Assembly (NCBI RefSeq): GCF_000208745.1
Contig: NC_030852.1
Span: 9,602,663-9,666,662 of the forward strand
Reading direction: 5' to 3'
DNA from: Theobroma cacao
Lineage: Eukaryota; Streptophyta; Magnoliopsida; Malvales; Malvaceae
DNA: 64,000 nt
Shown here: positions 48,367 through 61,200 of the stretch, piece after piece
Position numbering within the stretch: the stretch's first letter is position 1
Layout of the letters: every line of letters begins with the position of its first letter
Program-made: the position numbers and the translations under genes
Notes under the pieces: model-generated
The model's input: only the letters and a program-made list of their open reading frames with translations
What the model was told of the DNA's origin: nothing
Database searches by the model: none

Positions 48367-50561
48367 TTTTGACTTGTGATCTACCTTTCCCATGCATTTC
48401 TCCTTATTTTCCATGGTTAGATTTCATGTTTTCATGGTGAATTCATGGCTGGTCAAAATGGGTATGGAGAGAGAAAGATGTTAGATTTATTTGATTTTTA
48501 AGTTATGTTAGTGTTTTTAGTCAGTTTAGCATATTTAGAAACAAAACAACAAGAAAAGAATTCATTTTTCCCATCAACCATCAATGGTCGTGTTTCCTAG
48601 GGAGGATATTGTGGCCGAAATTGATGAAATTTCATGATATTTGATGTTTGGTGAGGCTAGAAATTAAATGGAAAATTTTGGTGTGAAAATTCGAATTTTT
48701 ACCTCATGTATAGACATGTGTGATTATTGACCCAGGATTGATAAATTGAATCTCATTCACAGTCACTGAGGTAATTTAGGTATAATTGGAGTGTAGAAAG
48801 TGAAAGAAATTGAGTTGGAGTTAAATTGGAGGTTTTAGCCAATTACATCGAGAATAGTGCGAATTAGGTTGAATACCGTATTTAAACGGTTATTCGGACA
48901 TTTTGCATCACATTTCGTGCATTCATATAGATTTATAGAGCCTAAAATAGTTTATGATAAATTGAAACAATTTATTGAAATTCATGTCACGTATGATGTA
49001 TAGGTGGTGAGCCCTCTAACAAGGGTAAAGAGATTGTGCCCGAAGACTGGGAATAGGAGTATATCGAACTCCTAGTACTGTGAGTAACCTTACTATCATT
49101 TTAATTATCTAAAGTATGTTTTTAATCGATTTTGGTGAAATTTTATGAAAATGAGTTTAAATGGTAAATCTTTGTGTTTTACAAACAAAATGCGTTTACA
49201 TGAAAAGATTTTATAAATTGTCTTGAAATTGAATAATGATTTTGAAAAATAGAGTAATTAGAGACCACTTGTTATATTGTAAATTTATGATTTGAAATCG
49301 AATGGCTTATGACAATATTTGCATGAATGGCTGAATAGATATTTGTGTTGAAATATATGAATTATATATTTAGCCTTGAAGGGCTGTGAATTACGATAAT
49401 TGCCATATCATGTTACTGAATTTTATTGTATGGTGGGTTTAGCTTGCTGCAGTACGCGAGTTTTCGTGGACTAGCCTATTAGAGGGGCACGGTAAACCCC
49501 ATTATATTTTACCTCGGTTGGAGAAGCGAGTAGGGTAACTCTCGAGGTATAACTTTTAGAGTTCACTTCACGCTAAACCACCACGTGAGGGGGAACTCGA
49601 CCAACGCCAAGGAATGGCTATGTTTTCAAAATAAAACATGACTTTCTAATAGCCTTAGTGGACTCAGTTGGGATAGCTCTCGGTCAAGGTATCCTAGATA
49701 ACTGAGTATGATAATAATTTTTAGCATGAGCCAAGCTTTTAAGAAATTCATAAGCCATATTGATTACTTGATTTAAATAAATTGATTTCATTTGGTTGAA
49801 ATAAGTTGAAAAGTGATAAATTACAATTTGATGAAATGTTTTAATAGTCTCCTTTTACTTGACTTTAGATATTTTGAATGATGTTTGTTTACTCACTGGG
49901 ATTTTATAATCTCACCACCGTCCTTTCCACCCATTTCAGGTTTAGAATAGATTGTAGATAACTGATAACAGCGAGGACTACAGTTGGACTTGCCACATCC
50001 AAAAACAGTAGGTTAATTTCTTTTGATACTTTTAGTCATTCGTGGGCCCACGTGTCACTGTAAATTAAATTTTATACTTTGGTTATCTATATTACAACAT
50101 TTATGAATTTATTTTGCTTTTACGCTGTAAAAATTATTTACACAGTATTTTAAAAATATTCTTTTATTAGAAAATTGAATATTTTATTCTATATTTTTAT
50201 TTTACTCAAATAGTCATAATTTCATTTTAGATGAATGTTTTAGACATCCAAAATTATTTTTTATTATGAAATATGTGTTTTCCACTTATATACTACATTT
50301 TTAACTGATTTTGAGATTTTTGGGAAAAATGACCAAAATACCCCTGTGAGACAAAAATTATTATTTTATTCTTTTTAAGTTGAAAACAGCTTAAAATCTT
50401 TTAGAACACGATATTCAACAACGGTTACTCACAGGGGAAATGAGAACCTGATATTAAAGCCTTGCGGGGTTTCGGTTGACATTCTGGGTAATGAGTGTCG
50501 ATCAGAACGTCGGGACGATTGTCACGGGCTCGAGGGGAGTGCCGAGTCGTGACAATTATAT

Positions 50562-50573
50562 TGGTATCAGAGC
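50562..50573 (+). promoter_or_regulatory. tRNA-iMet primer-binding site of element D
   Basis: TGGTATCAGAGC, a perfect match to the plant initiator Met tRNA 3' end complement, 7 bp after the LTR end at 50554. Confidence 0.92.
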
Positions 50574-53500
50574 TTTTGGTTTTAAAGATCAAAGCCTTTG
50601 GTTTTAAAGATCATAGTACAAAGCTTTTTGTTTTAAGGTTGTTTTAAAAACTACAGTGTTAGTGTGGCCCAAGTTAACTTAAGTCAGGTTAAGTAGAATA
50701 GAATACGTGTATCTGCATATAGAATTTGGAGTTGTTTAGACTCGTTCTGTTTTTTCTTATAGATCTTATAGGAGCTATAGGAACTTCTGTTCCCAATAAT
50801 CCACTTCCTTGTTAATGTCATGCAAAGATCATAAGTAGGGCCGTTGTCCGAGTTTAAGATGCCACCCATGACACGAGCCAGTGTTATAGAGATCTTAAAA
50901 TGAGTGCTCTTAATGAAAGATTAATGAAATGATATATCCCTCCGATTAAGGATGAAAAAATTTAGAGTTGGACTAATAGGCCGTGATAATTTATTCAGTT
51001 GGTGGAGTTATAAGTGAACTCATGGTTGTCAATTGGAAAAAGATTTGGGGACTATGGATTGTACTGGGGTTAATATAAAGGAACACGTGTGATAATGGTA
51101 ATAAGGGGTGCAATTTGGATAGAATGAATAGTGATGGTTGTAATTCGCTTGGAGTGCATAAATTAAGCATTGAGGTAAGAGTAAATTCATACTTATGTGC
51201 ATATAGATAAGAACGCTATGTTAATTGAGCGTGTTATGCCCATATAAAAGTGGTGTTGAGATTTTGAAATATATTATATGTGAATATGTCTGGAATAGGT
51301 ATAGCAGGTTAGAGGGAACTGGTGTTGATTTCAATTAAGCGATTGTGAGATTTCAAGAATTGATTGGACCTATTATAATTCATGGATATAAGCACGTGAA
51401 TTAACTTGAGAGTGAGTATCAATGATTTCTATAATTGATGTGTGGTCATGAAGTAAGAAGTTAGTAAACAAATCTGTTCTAAGGATGAGCTTGAACTTTG
51501 CTATGCATAGCAAAAAGGGGAGCCGAGGGATTAAAGGACTAGATGTGATATTGGCAGCTTGAGGTTAAATGACTTGGAAATGTCGAATTTAGTCTAAGTG
51601 CCATATGAAGTTCTATAATTGAGACTGATATACGAATTACTTGAAAGATCAATTTAAAAGTTTATTCGGTTCAAAGTGTGGTCTATGATACAAATGATCA
51701 GTCTTGAAGGTGATCTCTCTAGAGTAAGGAATTTAGAAAATGTTAATGTTTGGATATACTTTAAGAGAGAGAACTTCTATATCCTAAGTTTAGGACAACT
51801 TTGATCTTATGATCACAAAGGCAAGGTGTGATAACTAAGTAAATTATTCACTTAATAAATGTGATTGGTTATTGATGAATAAAGTCAAGATCTTAATATT
51901 TAGTGGTGTACAATTTGATAATTATGTATTTAAGAGTTATTTGGAGACAATTCCTTCATCAATATTGCACTAAATGCTATGATAAAGGCATATCAATGTT
52001 AATATAGAAAAGGTGAAATTTGAAATTTCAGTTGTAGCTACAAAATTTGAAAGGATATAAGTGACGCTTATAATGGATTTTTGATTCTATGAGGATTGTG
52101 AATATAAGTGTAAAGAAAGATGAAGATATGAGATATCGATGAGGAATATCAATGTTAAGTGATGAAGTATGAATAACGGATTACAAGTGTTATAGGATGA
52201 GATGAATTTCAAAATATTGACTTTATCTATTATATGTGATGAGCACAAGAAGATATAAATGGTTATGGAAATTGTGACGTAAGCTTGGAGGGAAACCAAA
52301 CGGTTGAGAATGATTAGTGTAGTAACCTTAAATATAGATGAATAACATTGATTAAGTAAACTCCAACAGCCACCATGCCGCGGTGTTAAGAACACTTCAT
52401 GTCTTGGACGCATGAATAAAATGAGACAGATGTGAAGTTAAACTTACGAGTTGACCTAAAGGCATTGAACTTGATTCTAAGTTTTGTTAACTAGAATTTT
52501 AAGGTTTTGGAAGATATCGATATGAATGAGTTAAAGCTGAACTGGTTAAAGACGTTCCCTTCAGGGAACAGCAAAAGGTCTGGGGTTCGAAACTTGGCGA
52601 GAAGGTCCTGCAGGGCTCGTCATGTGGCCCTTAAGCGCGATGGAAACGAGTAAGTCAAGTGATAGGGACCCAGACATAACAATACCTTGGAGTGGGCCCG
52701 AAGAGGATCCCACATAAATGGCTAAGTTACGGGTTAAGTGATCATATCTTGTGAGACATAAGTTTAAGATAGATATCTTCAAGGAAATACCCAAGAGAAG
52801 TTCTGCCGTGGATCTTGTAAAAGCAAGCACTAAGTTATGTGATTATAAAAAGGAAGCTATAAGCGGAGAGTAATATTAGTATTAATATTGAAAAATACTT
52901 GAGGAGAATCTGGTTTTAAGTCTTGCAATTTCAAGTACAATTTGTAAATTGGTTAAGGAAGAATGATGTTATATTCGTATGAAAGAGTGAAACTTTATTA
53001 AAGGAAGCATATGGAAAAGCATAAGAGAATAAATTAGTTTGGCTTACTATAAGAGGTCAAAAGTTGGATGGCCATGAGTGGCTTGTAAGTAAACTAGGAA
53101 TGTATAGGTAAGTTTGTAAGGGAGCTATGATCGATAGATAAGGGTAGAACTTTAATGATGAGACAGTGTTTGCTGCGTTAGACCTTGAACTATAAAATAT
53201 GGATATGTATCCACCTTATTAATACTCTGATGTGATAAATTTGAAAGACTTTTCGCAATGAGAAAACATTAAAGCTTAAGGAGCAAATAGCTATACAGTC
53301 AAGTTAGACTCATGACTGAAATGTCATATACGTATGAGGATGGGATAGAAGCATAAGTATACTTGAAAATACTGGTTTGAAGCAATGATTATCCTACTGT
53401 TTTATGGAGTCGATGAGGTTCTGGTTTAGACATAATTGTAGATGCAAAACATAAATTGTGAAATGTACTCCCCCACAAGTTTCAATTTATTTTTAAGTAA

Positions 53501-54698
53501 TTATCAAGGCAAAGTATTTGATAATGGTTGGCAAAGGTTGAATTGTGTTTTGAATGTTTAGAAAATGAGGATGATACGGTTTGATTAAATGACACTATTA
53601 TCTATAAAGGAATAGAAATACGCTACGGGAATTGTAAAGATCTACTTAAATAAAAAAAGAAAAGAAATGATGATTCGAAAATTCAAGTACTCATGTACAA
53701 GTAAGGGTTTGGTGCTGAGATATGACATAGGGTTGAATTACTCCAATATGAACTTTGACTCTAAAAATTTGATTTATATGATACGTGTTGTTTGGGGATG
53801 ATGCCAACTAGTGGTTAACTCTCATACGAGAATGGAATATGTGCAATCAACTTCATGTAATCAAAAGTGTGAAAATTTGCCTTGATTGGCATAAGCCCAT
53901 GACTCAAAATGGATGATTATGGATTTAATCTTCCTAGGTAAAAAGGGCCGAAAGAAGTTGATATAAGAAATATCTTGATAAATGATACTTTGATTTTAAA
54001 GTGTACGTGAGGGGAGATAAATGTTTATTTTCATCTTCAAATTGATAAACTAATGAGGCCATGAGATCTACTGTTTGGAGAAAAATTTGAGGAATCACAA
54101 GTTGAATATGTTTGTAGGTGACGTATAACTAACCAGTTGGTTATGACCTAGGAATTTAAGGATTGATTAAGTCCATAAGGATACATCCAAAAGTATGTTT
54201 ATTTGTTTAAATGTATTGTGGAAATAGTCGATATCTACTTAATAAGTACTTGATCATAAAATACGAGAGTTTCTTTTTGAGAATATGGTTACTAATGGTT
54301 ACCAAATTTAAATTATCTGTGATGCTAAATATATATATGGACAAATAAATAGTGTTTGATCCTTATGTATTATTAAATGTTTGAATAGGAATTGTAGTGC
54401 ACACCCCTTTAGGAGAAAAATTGATTTGGAAGCAGTTATAATATGGAAAGAGTATTCTGAAGTGGGAATTATTGATTGTTGACAAGTTATAAAGGTAGCG
54501 TAACGATAAGAAATCCCATTAGAGGTTGAGTTGCATGGATATAAGAGACTTTGAGAGATAGTTAAGGAAATGGTATCAAGGAAATGTAATCTATAGCACG
54601 GTTAAGCCGTACGTGATAGACTAATATGATTAAGAAGATTGAAGCTACATAAATGTGAGGTAAACATAAATATGAGGATAAGTACAGGAATGAATAAG
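50574..54698 (+). other. Non-coding interior of element D
   Basis: No ORF over 110 codons and no pol motif. The leader repeats 'ggttttaaagatca' twice (about 50577-50612). From 50859 (gag-like start) to about 52450 it is homologous to B 41788-39840. An extra segment absent from B at 52500-52830 looks like a SINE. The rest is AT-rich decayed sequence. Confidence 0.75.
52525..52800 (+). mobile_element. Candidate tRNA-derived SINE inside D
   Basis: A box A-like AGCTGAACTGG (52535-52545) and a box B GGTTCGAAACT (52584-52594), 49 bp apart, resemble an internal pol III promoter. They are followed by GC-richer sequence unlike the surrounding AT-rich interior. The homologous interior of B appears to lack this segment. 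I could not identify a clean TSD or tail, so the ends are approximate. Confidence 0.4.
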
Positions 54699-54835
54699 AG
54701 CATCCCAATGGTTAAAGTATTGTGGATGAATGCTTAAATGGAAGAGATGACATGGGAAGTTGAACATCAGATAAGAAGACAATACCCCACATTTTCTTTG
54801 AGTTCAGCAGATGAAATTTTGAGGTCAAAATTTTA
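54699..54835 (+). pseudogene. Chromodomain tail remnant of pol in D
   Basis: Reading from 54702 gives IPMVKVLWMNA, stop, MEEMTWEVEHQIRRQYPTFSL and further residues up to the polypurine tract. This matches the end of the chromodomain of C (VKVLWQNRSMEEATWEPEEE) in order and spacing. It shows that D descends from a chromovirus that lost most of gag-pol. Confidence 0.75.
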
Positions 54836-54853
54836 TTTTAAAGGGGGTAGTGC
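54836..54853 (+). promoter_or_regulatory. Polypurine tract of element D
   Basis: TTTTAAAGGGGGTAGTGC lies directly before the 3' LTR start at 54854, whose TG is mutated to TA. Confidence 0.85.
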
Positions 54854-57815
54854 TATAAAGCCCGACCTTATAAAATACTTGTCATGACATACATGTGATG
54901 GATAGTATGTTTGCATGCTAGGAGAGTCCCGAAGAATTTACAAAAGTCGGTATTGTACATAGAGGTACAACAAAGTTGATTTAAGCCTCGAACTAGATCA
55001 AATAGAGATTTTAGGGTGAAATTGAAAATTTCAAAGTCCCATAATGACTTAGAATGGTGATTCGGGGTTCAAGGATCAATTTGGAGTCAAACCAAAAATT
55101 TCACTATCTAGGGGTAAAATGGTAATTTTGCCACTCGAGGACAAAATGGGAAATTTTTTGAAGATTTTTGATCATATATGACTTATTGGAGTATGTTTTG
55201 AGGTTGAGAAGTGAAAAATTTGTAATCCCGATATTTTTCGGAGCATAGGGGTAAAATAGTAATTTTGCCACCCTAGGGGTAAAATTGTAATTTTACACAC
55301 CCAACACTTGTCCAGCACATGGATTTTACCTAATATTATCATGGATAATTGAAGGAATTTATATGGTGGAGAGAGAAAGCTTAATAGTTAAGAAATAAAA
55401 ATGGACAAATGAACTGGTGACACATGGCATATTTATAACCATTAAATATTTGGCTTATAAATTAACACAAATCAGCCCATTTTCTCTTCATATGGCCGGC
55501 CAAACCAAGAGCAATGGAAGAACAAAGGGAGAAAAGAAAAACAAAAACCCTAGGTGGGAAAATTCAAGGGAAAATTGGTGGATTTCAAGGAATCAAGCAA
55601 TCAAAGGTAAAATTTCTTGATTTTGACTTGTGATCTACCTTTCCCATGCATTTCTCCTTATTTTCCATGGTTAGATTTCATGTTTCCATAGTGAATTCAT
55701 GGCTGGTCAAAATGGGTATGGAGAGAGAAAGATGTTAGATTGATTTGATTTTAAGTTATGTTAGTGTTTTTAGTTAGTTTAGCATATTTAGAAACAAAAC
55801 AACAAGAAAAGAATTCATTTTCCCTATCAACCATCAATGGCCAAATTTCCTAGGGAGGATATTGTGGCTAAAATTGATGATATTTTGGTGATATTTGATG
55901 TTTGGTGAGGCTAGAAATTAAATGAGAAATTTTGGTGTGAAAATTTGAATTTTTACCTAATGTGTAGACATGTGTGATTATTGACCCGGGACTGATAAAT
56001 TGAATCTCATTCGCAATCACTGAGGGAATTTAGGTGTAATTGGAGTATGGAAAGTGAAAGAAATTGATTTGGAGTTAAATTGGAGGTTTTAGCCAATTAC
56101 ATCGAGAATAGTGCGAATTAGGTCGAATACCGTATTTAAACGGTTATTCGGACATTTTGCATCACATTTCGTGCATTCATATAGATTTATAGAGCCTGAA
56201 ATAGTTTATGATAAATTGACACAATTTATTGAAATTTGTGTCACGTATGATGTATAGGTGGTGAGCCCTCTAACAAAGTTAAAGAAATTGTGCCCGAAGA
56301 TCGAGAATAGCGAGTATATCGAACTCCTAGTACTGTGAGTAACCTTACTATCATTATCATTTTAATTATCTAAAGTATGTTTTGAATCGATTTTGGTGAA
56401 ATTTGATGAAAATGAGTTTAAATGGTAAATCTTTGTGTTTTACAAACAAAATGCGTTTACATGAAAAGATTTTATAAATTGTCTTGAAATTTAATAATGA
56501 TTTTGAAAAATAGAGTAATTGGAGACCACTTGTTATATTGTAAATTTATGATTTGAAATCAAATGGCTTATGACAATATTTGCATGAATGGCTGAATAGA
56601 TATTTGTGTTGAAATATATGAATTATATATTTAGCCTTGAAGGGTTGTGAATTACGATAATTGCCATATCATGTTATTGAATTTTATTATATGGTGGGTT
56701 TAGCTTGCTGCAGTAGGCGGGTTTCCGTTGACTAGCCTATTAGAGGGACACGGTAAACCCCGTTATATTTTACCTCGGTTGGAGAAGCGAGTAGGGTAAC
56801 TCCCAAGGTATAACTTTTAGAGTTCACTTCACGCCAAACCACCACGTGAGGGGGAACTCGACCAACGCCAAGGAATGGCTATGTTTTCAAAATAAAACAT
56901 GACTTTCTAATAGCCTTGGCAGACTCAGTTAGGATAGCCCTCGGCCAAGGTATCCCAGATAACTGAGTATGATAATAATTTTTGGCATGAGCCAAGCTTT
57001 TAAGAAATTCATAAGCCATACTGATTACTTGATTTAAATAAATTGATTTCATTTGGTTGAAATAAGTTGAAAGGTGATAAATTACAGTTTGATGAAATGT
57101 TTTAATAGTCTTCTTTTACTCAACTTTAGATATTTTGAATGATGTTTGTTTACTCACTAGGATTTTATAATCTCACCACCCTCTTTTTTACCCATTTCAG
57201 GTTTAGAATAGATTGTAGATAACTGATAACAGCGACGACTACAGTTGGACTTGCCACATCCAAAAACTATAGGTTCATTTTTTTTTATACTTTTAGTCAT
57301 TCGTGAGCCCGCGTGTCACTGTAAACCAAATTTTATATTTTGGTTATCTGTATTACAACATGAATGAATTTATTTTGCTTTTACGCTGTAAAAATTATTT
57401 ACACAGTATTCTAAAAAAATTGTTTTATTAAAAAATTGAATATTTTATTCTATATTTTTATTTTATTCTAATAGTCATAATTTCATTTTAAATGAATGTT
57501 TTAGACATCCAAAATTATTTTTGATTATGAAACATGTGTTTTCCACTTATATACTACATTTTTAACTGATTTTGAGATTTTTAGGAAAAATAACCAAAAT
57601 ACCTCTATGAGACTGAAATTATTATTTTATTTGTTTTAAGTTGGAAACAGCTTAAAATCTTTTAGAACATGATATTCAGCAACGGTTACTCACAGGGAAA
57701 ATGAGAACCTGATATTAAAGCCTTGCGGGGTTCCGGTTGACATTCTGGGTAATGAGTGTCGATTGGGACGTCACGACGGTTGTCACGGGCTCGAGGGGAG
57801 TGTCGGGTCGTGACA
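54854..57815 (+). repeat. 3' LTR of element D
   Basis: 2,962 bp, TATAAAGCCCGACC to GGGTCGTGACA, collinear with the 5' LTR over its whole length with scattered substitutions and few small indels. Confidence 0.92.
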
Positions 57816-58049
57816 TAATTCATATAGTGTAACGTTCTCTAAAATAGGTCCACCTACCCTAGTGTTGTCCGTACTATCACTCCTTCGACCACTCGAGCTA
57901 CCCTCACTTGAACGTCGGGATTTCCCCCTTCCCCTTATCTTAATATGACCTTGCCCTTAAGGGGCAAAAATCCATAATCGCTCGTCGGTCTCTCTGGGCA
58001 CGTCTAACCTACCTACAGCCCTCAAGGACACTCGAGTTCGAGGCGGCAT
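57816..58049 (-). pseudogene. gag, N-terminal fragment, of element C
   Basis: The minus-strand ATG at 58047-58049 starts [13 protein letters not shown]. About 30 codons later a TAA (near 57956) interrupts it, and after a frame change an Arg/Ser-rich stretch leads to the D insertion site at 57820. The next gag piece is at 47599. The start fits other Tekay gag proteins, which begin MPP.R. Confidence 0.75.
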
Positions 58050-58252
58050 CTCAAACCTAGACATCGGCAATCAATTCTCATTATTTCATTATCTCTTATA
58101 ATTACACAAGGTAGTTTTCTAAAATAAAGAGGTCTACGCAACCTCTTGCCTATAATCGGTGTTGCAGTCACTAACTATAAGCAAAACTCTACGTTGACCC
58201 CCACTACTCCACTGCTTGACACAAAAACACCTAAGACTCGACTAAACCTAGG
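58050..58252 (-). other. Leader of element C
   Basis: Untranslated region between PBS and gag start. It is clearly homologous to the leader of B (41789-41983), sharing the block 'gacacaaaaa' and 'actcgactaaacct' next to the PBS. Confidence 0.75.
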
Positions 58253-58264
58253 GCTCTGATACCA
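58253..58264 (-). promoter_or_regulatory. tRNA-iMet primer-binding site of element C
   Basis: Minus strand TGGTATCAGAGC, perfect, 4 bp from the LTR terminus at 58269. Confidence 0.9.
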
Positions 58265-58268
58265 ACTT

Positions 58269-61200
58269 TGTAACGACCTTTATCTCGATCGTTACTGGAG
58301 TCCAAGACTTATGAGTAAACCCACCAAATCCCGAACAAGCCTAATTTGAGATTCCAATTAAATTCATTAAATATACTCTTAAGTACGTAAGCGATTAATA
58401 ATAAATATACTACTGTTTACTCAATTCTAGATAATATTAATCAAATATCGATCACAAGGTCTTTAACAATACATATCCATAAAGTTAACAATACTTTGCA
58501 ACATTTAGCAATTTTATGTAACACAACCCTAGGTAGCGGAGTGACTTAAAGTGGAGGGCTATGAGATGCTGTTACCTACGTCGTAGAAAAATTAGATCCA
58601 TTGAGTGACACACCTGTACTGATCACTTATCTACAAAAGAAGATAAAGGGGTGAGTCTCACAAACTCAATGATCATAGACTCCATGAGTAGGGTGTAGAT
58701 GGGAAACAAGCGATAAGGTAAAAGTTTTGAAAATGAAAAATATAAGAATATGTAAACAATTAACTTAAAAAGGATTGTGTGCCTTATGGGTAAATCAAGA
58801 AATTTAATGCAAGTTGAACAATTCAAATCACATATATATATATGTATATCAAAATCAGTGCGCATAAAAGTTTCTATTGTCGAAACCTTTTATAGCTTAC
58901 TTAAACCTAATCAGTGTAACATGCATGCTCCCGTAAAGTTAAACCTTTAAAACTTATAACAAGTCTGTAAATCACCTTGTGTGAGAGTAGTTAAATTTAC
59001 ATCATTAAATAAACAAGGGAGCTACTGAAAATCATAAAATTCTCACCATGCATAAAAATATGATTTCGAAAACCCAAAAAGATTTTTAGTTTCGAGTAAG
59101 AGATGAAATAAAACTCGTGGTCCCGCTACCACGTAATAGCATCCGGGATCCTCGCTCCACCAAACCCCACATATGCCATGGCGGTTTCAACGATATTAGC
59201 CGACATCGAAGAATTAAGCGGTCGCAACCACGTATCACTGATGGCCTAGCCACGTATATATCACAGACCATGGCCTCAACCATGTCTAACGGCCCGTCAA
59301 AGACCCAAAGGTTCTGTAGCTAGAGCTCACTCGTGCATGAGGGTCACACTTAATCGAAGTGATAGCCGGCTTCCTCTCAACACTCTCGGTTTGTCAAAAC
59401 CATTTTTAAAACCAAATCAAGTTTTTCAAGGCTTTTTCTTGTAAACGTTTGAAATCCAAGTTCAATAATCCTTCAAATTTCTTTTCACATTTAAATGGCA
59501 CGGTGTAAACCAGTGTACAAAAATCAAAATAAAACTTATGCTCAAATCTAGCATTTTAAATTATTTAACGAATGCATTTAACTATGCATATCACACAAAG
59601 ATACAAGGCACGAATTTTGATTCAAAACAGTATAAAAGGCTTGTTTCCTAGTTTCTAAAGCAGTTTACATATATAACTTATCTATATATATATATATATC
59701 CAAAACAATTTCTAAAAACAATTTGCATCCACAATTTCCTAAGTTTTCTACCAGCTCATGCTTTCCACAATTTTTGCATTGAAAATAAATCATCACATAT
59801 GTATATGTTACGGACATTTGGAAATCGACACCCTCTACTTACCTCACAATAACAGGATGCTTTGTCGCTATTGATTCAAGCGCGTATCTAGCTAATTCTA
59901 ATCGCCTATCACTCGTTACCTCGTCCGGCACGCCACCACGACAAACTTGCCTAGCAACAAATTAAACTTAATATGTTTAATCGCACACAAATATATATAG
60001 GCAACAGCTTGATTAATGATTCTCTACCCAAATTTCATATTTTTCATCCTTATCACTCACAATTATTAAACATACTATCCATATACTTTAACCAACCAAA
60101 GCTTGCTCAACACCATGTAATCATATTACATGCTTACCTCTTGTTTTTTTTTTGTTTTTCTGGGTTTTGCACACAAGTTTAGAATTTCTTCACGCTTATG
60201 GCCACCATTGCTGCCACAAACATATTTACACAATTACTTACTCATTTCCAAAGATTATTCATGCAAACATCAAAATCCTTACCTTATTTCTCTTGAATCT
60301 TGAAACCCATTTAATATTTCTCCAAATGCCCTTGAATCACTCCTTAAAACATGTGTGCATGTATGCCTTTGAGATTCTAAGCATCAAAACATTGGTGAAA
60401 TGGAAGAAAAAGACAAGAATTTCTTCCTTTCTCCCACGATTTTTCTCTTGATTCTCACTACTAGAGCCTTCACCTTTCTTTTCTTTTCTTTCTCTTTTTC
60501 TTCCCTTTCCTTTCCCCTTTCTTTTCTTCTTCCTTTCTTTCTTTCTCTTTCTCTCTTGGTTATGGCTGAACTTCACAAATGCCTAGCCTTAAAAAAAAGA
60601 CTTCCTTTATTTTATTTCTTACCATCATTGGCGGATTCCCTATGCCACCTTTTTCCATCGTTCATTTTTTTCTCCAAGCCATGCTTATCCACTTGCTATT
60701 TCACATGGCCGGCTTGATTTTTATCTATTCATTTTTTTTCTACCATTTGTTGATTTTTCCTTGCACTTTCTTTAAGCATTGATCACATGACACATTATTC
60801 TCACTTTTCTCTCTCCACCACCACTCACCCACTCCTTTTTATTTCCTTATTTTTTTTAATTCTTCTTCATGACTAGCCCCTACATCCTAATTCATGCCTT
60901 AAAATAAATTTTTTTTTACTACCTCATTCATGACATGGACAGCTGCCTAACTCATTCTTTATTCTATTATATTTTATTTATTATTTTATTTATTTCTTAA
61001 CTTGTCTTTTTTTTCATCTTTATCTTTTTTTTTCTCCCCACAATTTCCTCATAATCCAATCTTCTTTGACAATAAATTCCCATTTAACTCTAAATTTTAA
61101 AATTTTAGATAAGCCCTCAAACTTTTTTTTATTTACTGTAATACCCTCCAAACTTTCATCTTTTACAATTTTGTCCTTCCAACACTTTTTAAATTTCTAT

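Larger units (their letters stand above)
47600..50554 (+). repeat. 5' LTR of element D
   Basis: 2,955 bp, TGTAAAGCCTGACC to GAGTCGTGACA. It includes a TATA box at about 48202, a GGCCGGCC-containing leader with a small basic ORF (from 48238), a 'ctattagaggggcacggtaa' block (about 49478) and a 'gccttgcggggtttcgg' end. L, N, G1 and G2 belong to the same LTR superfamily. Confidence 0.92.
47600..57815 (+). mobile_element. Element D: long-LTR gypsy element with degraded, mostly non-coding interior
   Basis: 5' LTR 47600-50554, PBS 50562-50573, interior to 54835, polypurine tract 54836-54853, 3' LTR 54854-57815. A perfect TSD TAATT lies at 47595-47599 and 57816-57820. The interior keeps a gag-like start at 50859 (MPPMTRAS) and a chromodomain tail at 54699-54835, but nothing readable as protease, RT or integrase between. 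It therefore depends on another element for movement. LTRs differ by about 6% by eye in the first 200 bp. It inserted in gag of C, 81 bp of host sequence away from B. Confidence 0.92.
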
